A stretch of DNA of 64,000 nucleotides from an uncultured Bacteroidales bacterium (lineage in GTDB: Bacteria > Bacteroidota > Bacteroidia > Bacteroidales > Paludibacteraceae). The notes under the pieces are model-generated. The model saw only the letters and a list, made by a program, of their open reading frames with translations. It had not been told where the DNA came from and made no database searches. The position numbers were made by a program, and so were the translations under genes. Shown piece by piece: positions 1-6,421 of the stretch (position 1 is its first letter; every line of letters begins with the position of its first letter). Location: contig CADCBP010000015.1 of the NCBI GenBank assembly GCA_902799705.1, positions 1-64,000 of the forward strand, read 5' to 3'.

Positions 1-45
1 CTTTCGGAATAATCGCTTGATAGTGATAATATTAGAAGAGTAAAC

Positions 46-876
46 TTATTTCTTCTTGGGTAGACTCTTCTTCTCTTCTGACTTAAGTCTTCGCTCTACT
101 TTATTCACATCCTCTGCAGGCTGAAGTCTTGATGGTTCGATACCTCTACTTCTTAACATCTCGCGTACTGCAATATTATTATCCACATGTTCACGCGTTA
201 TAGGGTTTAAGCCATGTAAGTTCTTTTGCTCTACATTGGTGCTCGTCATCTCTGCCGCTAAGTCTTTCGCCTTAATACCAATAGTCGGCAATACATCGGC
301 TAACGGCTTGCTCTGTTTCTCCAGACCAAACTTAGTTTTCAAGTCCTTTGTCGGCATTCCAAATAAAGCGGAGTCCCCTTTAGAACGCATAATAGCAAAG
401 CCCTTGTCATCCACGCCATGCTCATATACGACCTTTGACAAACGACTCTCCGTCTCACGCAGTTTCTTGCGTGCCAATACTCGTTCCGACTCCAATATGC
501 GTTGTTGCACCAGCTCAGCTCGACGCGTCTGGACAGCAAAGTAATTCTGAGCAAAGGCTATCTCCGGCTTACGCGGATCACCGTTTTGCGCAATTAAGTA
601 ACATGCGTAACGCGTAAGCAACACATCGTCTATTGAACGAGTAGAACCGCTACCAAGACTGACCATTTTGTTGACGCCAACGAAATGGTCGGAGACAGAT
701 TCACCAGCGTTAATACACGACTCTTGGGCTTTGTCTATTGCTTTGATAAAATTACGCCAATCAGTGTAGCCAAATAACGGACACAAACTACGCGCACTCC
801 AACATTCAATGTCATTCACTTTAGTCGCAGCCTTTTCAAATCTTTCAAACAATGCTAAAATGTCTTCACCTTTCAT
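46..876 (-). CDS. dinD: DinD-like DNA-damage-inducible protein
   Basis: This 276-residue protein matches the layout of E. coli DinD, a protein reported to bind and disassemble RecA filaments. Visible matches are WSARSLCPLFGY near residue 26, the stretch SRYACYLI-like TRYACYLIAQNGDPRKP around residues 88-104, and FAVQTRRAEL around 113-122, followed by a charged helical region and a C-terminal part with LNPITREHVDNNIAVREML. The C-terminus is basic (KKSLPKKK). The start is the ATG at 874-876, about 28 bases downstream of a well-formed Bacteroidetes promoter. In many bacteria dinD is a stand-alone accessory gene in variable regions, which fits its place beside a recombinase. Family assignment is from remembered motif order; SOS control is not shown by the sequence because I do not know the LexA box of this lineage. 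Confidence 0.82.
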   Translation of the reverse strand: MKGEDILALFERFEKAATKVNDIECWSARSLCPLFGYTDWRNFIKAIDKAQESCINAGESVSDHFVGVNKMVSLGSGSTRSIDDVLLTRYACYLIAQNGDPRKPEIAFAQNYFAVQTRRAELVQQRILESERVLARKKLRETESRLSKVVYEHGVDDKGFAIMRSKGDSALFGMPTKDLKTKFGLEKQSKPLADVLPTIGIKAKDLAAEMTSTNVEQKNLHGLNPITREHVDNNIAVREMLRSRGIEPSRLQPAEDVNKVERRLKSEEKKSLPKKK

Positions 877-903
877 ACTCTTGCAGTCGTTTTAAAAACA
901 CTG

Positions 904-935
904 CAAAGTTACTAAAAATTTCTGACATATGCAAA
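904..935 (-). promoter_or_regulatory. Promoter of dinD-like gene
   Basis: On the minus strand, TTTG (932-935) is followed after 20 bases by TAACTTTG (904-911). This matches the Bacteroidetes -33/-7 consensus and lies just upstream of the dinD-like start codon. Confidence 0.75.
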
Positions 936-1040
936 TAATCCGGCAACAAAATGCAAGAAAACTGCACTTTTTCGATTATTCCTTATGGAATCACTATGTC
1001 AAAGATCTTTCGATGCCTCTTTTAAGTGCCGCATCTGCAC

Positions 1041-1073
1041 TATCTTTTTGCCCTCATTCGTGTCGGGCACAAC
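1041..1073. repeat. Left arm of large inverted repeat
   Basis: These 33 bases are the reverse complement of 2508-2539 with one indel and about two substitutions; the shared core GTGTCGGGCACAAC is identical. The two arms bracket about 1.5 kb containing the recombinase gene and the smaller invertible segment. The right arm ends exactly one base before the ATG of the gene at 2540. Confidence 0.85.
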
Positions 1074-1225
1074 TATTATATATTTTTGGTATTTTTGTTC
1101 ATTTTTGAGATGATTGATTGGACTCTTTTGAGTCGATGGTTGGTTCGATGAGTCATGTTAAATTTATTTATAATTCCAATGATTTGTAACTTGCTCAATA
1201 CATGCTCTTTACAAAATAGATATCG

Positions 1226-1291
1226 GAGGCAATTCAGAGGTAAGTCAGAGGCAATTCAGAGGCAATTCGGAGGCAATTCAGAGGCAATGCC
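1226..1291. repeat. 11-bp tandem repeat, six copies
   Basis: Six head-to-tail copies of an 11-bp unit close to GAGGCAATTCA, with copy-specific changes (GAGGTAAGTCA, GAGGCAATTCG, GAGGCAATGCC). There are no spacers, so this is not a CRISPR array. The 11-bp period is near one helical turn. A second 11-bp array of different sequence lies at 45694-45737. Confidence 0.85.
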
Positions 1292-1348
1292 TACTCAAAC
1301 TCTTCTTTTCTTTCGCCCATAACCTTTCGCCCTTCGCCCTTTCACCTT

Positions 1349-1957
1349 TCACTCTTTCAGATACGCTTGAATGTAGTTACTCACCGTGTTGCGGCTGCAA
1401 TGCAGCTTCCGGGCTATCTCCCGTATAGGCGTGCCCTGTTCCAGTTCTTGCAGAATAAACGCTTCGTGCGGATAGAGCGCGAGCGCTTTCTTGCAAGTCT
1501 TTCTGCCTTCCGGACGACCGAGATGCTTGCCTTCCGCCTTCATGCGGGCTAACGCCTCTTTGGTTCGTTGACTGATGAGGTTACGCTCTATCTCTGCCGA
1601 GAGACCAAACGCAAATGCCAGCACTTTCGACTGGATGTCATCTCCCAGGCGATAGCCGTCTTTGATGGTCCATACGTGACAGCCGCGACTCATGCACTTG
1701 CTGAGGATCTCCATAATCATATACAGGTTGCGCCCCAGCCGGCTTAACTCGCTGCAGATGATGATGTCTCCTTCGCCTGTCTGTTGTATCAACTCTCCAA
1801 GCCGGCGTTGGGTGTAAGTCTTGGTGCCGGAAACCGTCTCTTCAATCCATCCGTCAATAGTCAATCCTTCCTGTTGGCAAAACTGATTGATCTCAAATCG
1901 CTGGTTCTCAACTGTTTGTTTGTCGCTACTCACGCGAATATAACCATACCTCCTCAT
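1349..1957 (-). CDS. Serine recombinase (invertase/resolvase type)
   Basis: A 202-residue small serine recombinase of the Pin/Hin/resolvase class, which cuts DNA through a serine-DNA link and either inverts or excises segments. The N-terminal catalytic domain has YIRVSSDKQ with the expected nucleophile Ser10, then SELSRLGRN with the conserved arginines, then a long helix and a C-terminal helix-turn-helix (residues about 172-200: TPIREIARKLHCSRNTVSNY). Length and domain order fit the invertase group and not the IS607 transposase group, whose DNA-binding domain is N-terminal. The gene sits beside a 254-bp segment with inverted ends (2127-2380) whose internal promoter points at it from about 280 bases upstream. 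That arrangement suggests it acts on this segment. A TACCTTTG box at 1969-1976 lies too close to the ATG and lacks a -33 partner, so I do not count it as the promoter. Whether it acts only locally cannot be told. Confidence 0.9.
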   Translation of the reverse strand: MRRYGYIRVSSDKQTVENQRFEINQFCQQEGLTIDGWIEETVSGTKTYTQRRLGELIQQTGEGDIIICSELSRLGRNLYMIMEILSKCMSRGCHVWTIKDGYRLGDDIQSKVLAFAFGLSAEIERNLISQRTKEALARMKAEGKHLGRPEGRKTCKKALALYPHEAFILQELEQGTPIREIARKLHCSRNTVSNYIQAYLKE

Positions 1958-2100
1958 ATTTTTTTCCGCAAAGGTACTGCTTATTTCGCATATATCTATA
2001 CTTCAAAGATCGTTTCGTCTCCTTTAACGTTCATTTCTTGTGTTTTCCTTGGTATGCACGACCGTCGGCTGGCTACCTTCCTCCCACGTTGATCTACGGA

Positions 2101-2124
2101 TTTATACCCAATTGCTGGTATAAA
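2101..2124. promoter_or_regulatory. Hairpin beside the invertible segment
   Basis: A perfect 8-bp inverted repeat (TTTATACC ... GGTATAAA, 8-base loop) ends two bases before the left inverted repeat. Transcripts from the switch promoter towards the recombinase would carry it in their leader. No T-tract follows on either strand, so it is not a standard terminator; it may be a regulatory structure or a protein-binding site. Confidence 0.4.
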
Positions 2125-2126
2125 CA

Positions 2127-2149
2127 AAACGGTCTTTTAATTTGAGCCA
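2127..2149. repeat. Left inverted repeat of promoter switch
   Basis: A 23-bp arm, beginning AAACGGTC and ending TTTGAGCCA, that is the reverse complement of 2358-2380 with a single mismatch (22 of 23). Confidence 0.92.
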
Positions 2150-2238
2150 ATCTCTCATCCTTTCGCTCTTGCCCATAAATTATCTTTTTTCGTGTATATA
2201 TGTGCGATTACGAGATTACAAAACAGCCCATTCGACTG

Positions 2239-2270
2239 CAAAATTACACAAAAGTTTCGACATATACAAA
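2239..2270 (-). promoter_or_regulatory. Promoter inside the invertible segment
   Basis: On the minus strand, TTTG (2267-2270), 20 bases, TAATTTTG (2239-2246). This is a full match to the consensus used throughout the window. In the orientation given it transcribes leftward into the recombinase gene. Confidence 0.8.
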
Positions 2271-2357
2271 TATATTTTGTATATTTCTTTTAAAAAAGTG
2301 ATTTTCGTCAATTATTCCACAAAATACACCATATTCGTCAATTTTTTCACATTTGCA

Positions 2358-2380
2358 TGGCTCAAATTAAAGGACCGTTT
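2358..2380. repeat. Right inverted repeat of promoter switch
   Basis: Partner of 2127-2149 in inverted orientation, differing at one base (a G in place of A within the AAAGGAC stretch). Confidence 0.92.
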
Positions 2381-2507
2381 ATTTTGGGCATTATTTCCAT
2401 AAATGCAAATTCTGCCGCCATTATTGCCAATCACTCCATGCAAAAGAGTGCAAAAAGGAAAATCGAGCAATCTAATAATATAGTAATCAAGTCAGTAAAC
2501 AATAATC

Positions 2508-2539
2508 GTTGTGCCCGACACGGATGAGGGTAAAAGATA
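2508..2539. repeat. Right arm of large inverted repeat
   Basis: Partner of 1041-1073. It occupies the whole ribosome-binding region of the gene at 2540 (it contains GATGAGGGT and ends at the base before the ATG), so any recombination at this site would change the leader of that gene. Confidence 0.85.
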
Positions 2540-3499
2540 ATGGAAGGAGATAATGGAAAATCGAGAACGCCGGAGAATCTGGGAGGTAAGAAAGTGAATG
2601 TGCTTCACTTGGTTTATCTGTCAATCATTTTTACTATATTGACCATCTTGTTCTGGACATTGTCAATGAACACTAGCGATGATGCATTGCGTTTGTTCTC
2701 TTTTGCCTCATCCATTACTTCCATTGTGTTGGCAGTAGTATCTATTGCCTACTCTTTGGTTTCCGGCAAACAAGTGGATGCCAGTCTTGGATCCATCAGC
2801 AAAACGAGTGAGGATATTCGCGTAGTGGGAAATGATATACAGAAAATCGGAAATGAATTTTCAGCAGTAAGTGCGGATATAAAAGATGTAGCGAAGGGCA
2901 TTGAGAGCGTAAACAAACAATTGAATGGAGAAATAGAGAAAATTACTGGATTAGAATCCAATGTGAGCAATATCTTATCGTCCAACGAAAACTTGAGTGA
3001 GCGCGTCAGTGAGTTACTTAATGAGCTTCGGAATACACACAATGATGTTCAAACCTTAGGCGAACAGATTAAGATTACTCAAGAATCTGCCACTACTCCT
3101 ATAAAACAGAGTGGAAAGGGATTCGCTGGTGCATATAACAAAGCGCATTACACTTTTGCAGCTCGACTCTTGTTGTATGCTTGTACGTTCACGCAGAAAA
3201 AAGGGTATCCGAAGAGTTTCCCGTTATCTATCTTAATGAGCGAGAGTTGGGAGTTGTACTTCTACGGCTATGCTTATTCATTGATAGGTCTCTTAGGTCC
3301 AAAGGTGTTTGATGTGGATGTGGAAGACAAGAAAACGATTACGATTAAAACATTCGACACCAATTATTTCAAGAATGTCAAAAAGGAGGATCTCGTATCA
3401 GACGTGCAAGAAAAGAATAAGACATACATGGAAGGGCGACTTGCAAGCATCGAACAATATTTCGAGGAGCACAAGGAAGACTCAAAAGTTAAGGAATAA
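2540..3499 (+). CDS. Membrane protein with long coiled coil
   Basis: I do not recognise a named family. The 319-residue protein has a short charged N-terminus, two membrane helices (about 21-41 and 52-73), then a long region of heptad-like repeats (about 80-185; IQKIGNEFSAVSADIKDV) that should form a coiled coil, a hinge (TTPIKQSGKGF), and a C-terminal soluble region of about 125 residues ending in a lysine-rich tail. This architecture (membrane anchor, coiled-coil stalk, cytosolic domain) occurs in sensors and in membrane-acting defence proteins, but function is unknown. It is the first gene after the invertible promoter, and I find no promoter of its own between 2381 and 2539. That makes it, and the genes after it, the likely target of the switch. 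The AT-rich codon usage is unlike the housekeeping genes after 21 kb. Confidence 0.75.
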   Translation: MEGDNGKSRTPENLGGKKVNVLHLVYLSIIFTILTILFWTLSMNTSDDALRLFSFASSITSIVLAVVSIAYSLVSGKQVDASLGSISKTSEDIRVVGNDIQKIGNEFSAVSADIKDVAKGIESVNKQLNGEIEKITGLESNVSNILSSNENLSERVSELLNELRNTHNDVQTLGEQIKITQESATTPIKQSGKGFAGAYNKAHYTFAARLLLYACTFTQKKGYPKSFPLSILMSESWELYFYGYAYSLIGLLGPKVFDVDVEDKKTITIKTFDTNYFKNVKKEDLVSDVQEKNKTYMEGRLASIEQYFEEHKEDSKVKE

Positions 3500-3516
3500 A
3501 TCTAATAACCATAACT

Positions 3517-3540
3517 GCGCACGAACTGAGAGTGCAAGAG
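3517..3540. repeat. Hairpin repeat, copy 1
   Basis: GCAC-9 bases-GTGC hairpin within CACGAACTGAGAGTGCAAGA. A close copy lies at 3751-3778, just upstream of the next gene. Confidence 0.6.
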
Positions 3541-3549
3541 AAACAGAGG

Positions 3550-3590
3550 TTGTGTCTTTTTTGAAAGAGATTTTGGGTAAAAAGACACAA
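3550..3590. promoter_or_regulatory. Perfect 12-bp hairpin after gene 2540
   Basis: TTGTGTCTTTTT (3550-3561) pairs perfectly with AAAAAGACACAA (3579-3590) around a 17-base loop. It sits about 50 bases after the stop codon of the membrane protein. It has no T-tract after the stem on the plus strand, so it could be a processing or attenuation structure that sets the ratio of the genes on either side. Confidence 0.5.
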
Positions 3591-3750
3591 GGTATATAAA
3601 AAAGGAACAAGCTTAGTCCGAAAAGGAACAAGTATAAAAGGAATAGGTAATAACCTGCATAAAAGTAGGACATAATAAGGACAAAACCCGATTACCCCAA
3701 AATCGAAAGAGAAAAGGAGTAAGTAAAAAAAGTCAAAAATAGAAATATAT

Positions 3751-3778
3751 GTGCACACGAACTAAGAGTGCAAAAAGA
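3751..3778. repeat. Hairpin repeat, copy 2
   Basis: GTGCACACGAACTAAGAGTG, a near copy of 3517-3540 with the same GCAC/GTGC arms. It ends four bases before the ATG chosen for the P-loop gene, so it overlaps the ribosome-binding region. Confidence 0.6.
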
Positions 3779-3781
3779 ATT

Positions 3782-4321
3782 ATGGCATTATTTGTAATAT
3801 ATGGAGTCCAGAATTGTGGGAAGACGCATACGGCTTGGTTGATATACAGCCTGCTTAAGAATGCGGGACGAGAGATTGATTTTGTGCCGAAATCATTAAC
3901 GCACAGACCAACATTTTCAGAGGTGTTAGAGCAGATTAGGACAAGTCATGCGACATCGGCAATGATGTTATTTTCAGATTTCCGAGCACTATTTGAATAT
4001 AAAGGGAAGAAGATAGCTGTTTTTAGTGCAGGAGACGCTTTGGGCTGTGATATTGACGAAGAAAATCCGTTTAACGAAGATGACTTTATTACATTCAAGA
4101 ACAATATGCACTGGGCGGAACTTAATGAGGTAGATCATGTTATTTGTTGCTCGCGATACAACCGAACGCCCGGCGGTGTACGCAAATATATTCTTGACAA
4201 CTATCGGATGCACACTTACCGTTGGTATTGTAAGAACTGGAAACCAAGTGCAGACGAACGAGTTGAAGATGCACAACGAATAGCAATTGAAGTATTCATA
4301 GATATCAAAGAAAATTGTTAA
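3782..4321 (+). CDS. P-loop NTPase of unknown family
   Basis: The 179-residue protein begins MALFVIYGVQNCGKTHTAW, in which GVQNCGKT (residues 8-15) is a Walker A nucleotide-binding motif directly after the first beta strand. A possible Walker B lies in KIAVFSAGDALGCD (about 72-85). The middle of the protein (NEVDHVICCSRYN, about 118-130) looks like another core strand of a small kinase-like or GTPase-like fold. An ATG 33 bases upstream (3749) is in frame, but it would add a segment encoded by the hairpin repeat, and the P-loop normally lies within about ten residues of the start; I therefore prefer 3782. The gene lies between the membrane protein and the AbiGi-like gene, on the same strand, and probably belongs to the same unit. 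The substrate is unknown. Confidence 0.7.
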   Translation: MALFVIYGVQNCGKTHTAWLIYSLLKNAGREIDFVPKSLTHRPTFSEVLEQIRTSHATSAMMLFSDFRALFEYKGKKIAVFSAGDALGCDIDEENPFNEDDFITFKNNMHWAELNEVDHVICCSRYNRTPGGVRKYILDNYRMHTYRWYCKNWKPSADERVEDAQRIAIEVFIDIKENC

Positions 4322-4387
4322 CTCAAATATAATATCATAATTAACACTTTAAACGTGAAGTCAACACGATAAAAGGACGAAAAGATT

Positions 4388-5020
4388 ATGAACAGACCGG
4401 ATTTTTCGAATTATTTAGCGCATTTTACTAAAGACGGAGCATTATGTTCTGCAGCAGAGGATAATCCTGCCAGACCTTTTGCTCAGATGAGTGCTTTTGA
4501 CCGTTTGGTATCAATCTTGAATAACCAAATTATTAATGCGTCTACCATGCCATGGACCGGTGCACATGCTGTGTGTATGACAGAATGTCCATGGTCTAGT
4601 TTATTGGCGCACACACAGCAATACTCTCCATATGGTGTAGGTTTCTCTAAAAAATCTGTTTTTGTTAAGCATGGTGGACCTGCATACTATGTGCGTCCAG
4701 ACCATCTAAAAAAACAAATGTCTAAAAGACAATTTGATAAGCATGTATGGCCTTTTATAACTCCGTTCTCTCCGCAATATCGTCCGAATCACATGAAAGG
4801 ACAATATTTCCCGACTGTTGATTTTAGTCATGAGCGAGAATGGCGCGTCCCTCATGATTATCCATTCTTATTAGATGATGTGGAATTTGTTGTAGTAAAG
4901 GAGTATAATGACGTTGCGCGTTTCCCTCAAAATCTAATCAACGCTATTGGTGTAGAAAAGTTCATAATTATGGATAATTATAGATTTGTAGAAAAATTAT
5001 GGCCTGTGCATATTATGTAG
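4388..5020 (+). CDS. AbiGi-like protein (abortive-infection family)
   Basis: This 210-residue protein carries the motif pattern I associate with the AbiGi family, the antitoxin-side protein of the lactococcal AbiG abortive infection system, and with related families of unknown activity. The pattern is YLAHFTK near the N-terminus, FDRLVSILNNQIIN (38-50), CMTECPW (63-69), YSPYGVGFSK (79-88), GGPAYY (96-101) and a C-terminal DFSHEREWRVP (145-155). The EREWR motif with the preceding aspartate is the most diagnostic. No classical AbiGii nucleotidyltransferase toxin is present next to it; the neighbour is a RES-like protein instead. The match is from memory of family motifs, so the family label is moderate and the biochemical role is open. 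Confidence 0.6.
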   Translation: MNRPDFSNYLAHFTKDGALCSAAEDNPARPFAQMSAFDRLVSILNNQIINASTMPWTGAHAVCMTECPWSSLLAHTQQYSPYGVGFSKKSVFVKHGGPAYYVRPDHLKKQMSKRQFDKHVWPFITPFSPQYRPNHMKGQYFPTVDFSHEREWRVPHDYPFLLDDVEFVVVKEYNDVARFPQNLINAIGVEKFIIMDNYRFVEKLWPVHIM

Positions 5021-5033
5021 GGCTATTCACGGT

Positions 5034-5057
5034 TAAAGGACATTAAATTATCCTTTA
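5034..5057. promoter_or_regulatory. Hairpin between AbiGi-like and RES-like genes
   Basis: TTAAAGGA and TCCTTTAA form a short inverted repeat in the 124-base gap. No T-tract follows directly, and no promoter consensus is visible, so co-transcription of the flanking genes is likely. Confidence 0.35.
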
Positions 5058-5144
5058 ATCACCAATTAAAATAAACTAAATACACAAACAGTTTTTTTAG
5101 TATTCTACCCTAATAGTAACACTACAACAGAATAATTAGTAGGA

Positions 5145-6239
5145 ATGCGTAATTATAAAGATTTAATATCACAAATTGAGGAATGGACAAAGGTTGACAG
5201 TAAACCCTTTGCTACGCGTTTGCGTGTCGCATTTGAAAAATATCAGAATTATGTTTCTAATGGTATTTCATATGATGGCACGGGCAAAAACAATGACCTT
5301 TTGTTAGAACGTCCTCTTAACGTCAGTATTGATAGTACTTTTATTGCTGAAATTAGTAATCTTTGTAATAATATTCTTAATACGTATAATGACTACAATA
5401 ATGGGACAATAGCTAAATGCATCGAAAATAACTGGTGGGATCAATACAAAGAGAATTGGTCAACACATTCTGAGACAGCAAGTGGGATAAATAATGTATA
5501 CTACCGCATGCGCTCACGGGTAGAAGGCAATGATACGCATAAGACATTTACAAGGGAGGAGTTGTTTCATATTCCATTCAACCGACGCGACTTGATAAAA
5601 CCATATAGATTCAGTATGATCGGTATGCCCTGCTTGTATTTAGGATGTTCAATATATGTATGTTGGGAAGAAATGAGAAGAGCAAGTATAAACAACTTGA
5701 TGATATCGGCATTCAAATTAAGCAAAGGCCACACATTGAAACTGTTAGATTTGCGCCTCAAAAGAGAATTTGAAGATGAAGATAGTTTGAAAAAATATTT
5801 ACAAACACTTCCATTAATTATTGCTTGTTCGTTCAAAACCATGAGTAAGGCAGGTGTATATATTCCGGAATATGTGTTTCCTCAATTGGTGATGCATCTC
5901 ATAGTAAAGGACAGTGTTTACAACAGAAAATTGGATGGGGTAATTTACGACACCACGCAACAAGAAGATGATTTTAAGGAGGTTATCCGGAATAATTACA
6001 GAAGGATTGAAAACGTTGCTATTCCAGTATATGATGTTAAAGATGATGGATATTGTTCGAAACTATGCAGCATGTTTGAACTAACAGAACCGACAACAAC
6101 AGAGTACGAGGACAATAAGGAGCCATTAAGAGGTTATCTGCCATTTCCTGATGGAGATTATGGGAATACAATATTTTGGGCATTAGAAAAAAGATTTGAA
6201 AACCAAGACTTATATCGAAAAATCGAAAGTTTACCCTAA
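5145..6239 (+). CDS. RES-domain-like protein (candidate toxin)
   Basis: The centre of this 364-residue protein reads like a RES domain, a fold related to ADP-ribosyltransferases that in known toxin-antitoxin systems degrades NAD or modifies proteins. The pattern is YRMRSR (120-125), FHIPFNRRDLIKPYRFS (141-157), then GMPCLYLG (160-167) and YVCWEEM (171-177). It follows the RES order: an arginine, a phenylalanine/proline turn, a second arginine before FS, a G-x-CLYL strand and an acidic residue in the next helix. A later serine equivalent may lie in VYIPEYVFPQL (about 238-248), but I cannot place it. The protein is larger than stand-alone RES toxins (about 150-230 residues), with about 115 extra N-terminal residues. 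No small Xre/MbcA-type antitoxin gene flanks it. It may be an effector of the island and not a classical toxin-antitoxin toxin. Confidence 0.55.
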   Translation: MRNYKDLISQIEEWTKVDSKPFATRLRVAFEKYQNYVSNGISYDGTGKNNDLLLERPLNVSIDSTFIAEISNLCNNILNTYNDYNNGTIAKCIENNWWDQYKENWSTHSETASGINNVYYRMRSRVEGNDTHKTFTREELFHIPFNRRDLIKPYRFSMIGMPCLYLGCSIYVCWEEMRRASINNLMISAFKLSKGHTLKLLDLRLKREFEDEDSLKKYLQTLPLIIACSFKTMSKAGVYIPEYVFPQLVMHLIVKDSVYNRKLDGVIYDTTQQEDDFKEVIRNNYRRIENVAIPVYDVKDDGYCSKLCSMFELTEPTTTEYEDNKEPLRGYLPFPDGDYGNTIFWALEKRFENQDLYRKIESLP

Positions 6240-6320
6240 CTTACATGTGTACTTTGTAAAATCTAGTGTATATATAGAGAGGATTGATATGAGAAGGCAC
6301 ACAATAATCTTATCTTGGTT

Positions 6321-6342
6321 ATAGGCTATTGGGTTAGCCTAT
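6321..6342. terminator. Hairpin after the island genes
   Basis: ATAGGCTA-6 bases-TAGCCTAT is a perfect 8-bp stem, 80 bases after the RES-like gene. It lacks a T-tract, so termination is only suggested. The gap 6240-6421 otherwise shows no promoter consensus and no gene. Confidence 0.35.
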
Positions 6343-6421
6343 GCTCACAAACATCAAGCGCATGCATGGCGCGTATGTGCGTACATTATAAATAGAATAT
6401 AATATAAAAACCAAATACATT

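Larger units (their letters stand above)
877..1348. other. Intergenic region with repeats
   Basis: This 472-base stretch has no credible gene. It holds the dinD promoter, the left arm of the large inverted repeat (1041-1073), a perfect 5-bp-stem hairpin GACTC-TTTT-GAGTC at 1121-1134, an 11-bp tandem repeat array (1226-1291), and a pyrimidine-rich stretch of roughly 7-bp words (CTTTCGC, CCTTTCA; 1311-1358) that runs into the 3' end of the recombinase gene. Confidence 0.7.
2127..2380. mobile_element. Predicted invertible promoter segment
   Basis: A 254-bp unit formed by 23-bp inverted repeats at 2127-2149 and 2358-2380 and 208 bp between them. The inside is AT-rich and codes for nothing credible. 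It contains one promoter matching the Bacteroidetes consensus, now pointing left at the serine recombinase. Inversion would turn the promoter towards the gene at 2540, placing its -7 box near 2261-2268. Repeats, promoter and adjacent serine recombinase together are the standard anatomy of a Bacteroidales phase-variable promoter. The elements are seen directly; the inversion is inferred. Confidence 0.82.

Noticed and set aside
1226..1291. Possible CRISPR array
   Set aside because: The 11-bp units are contiguous, with no spacers, and no cas genes are in the window.
1349..1957. IS607-type transposase
   Set aside because: The DNA-binding helix-turn-helix is C-terminal and no accessory tnpB gene is present, so an invertase/resolvase is the better call.
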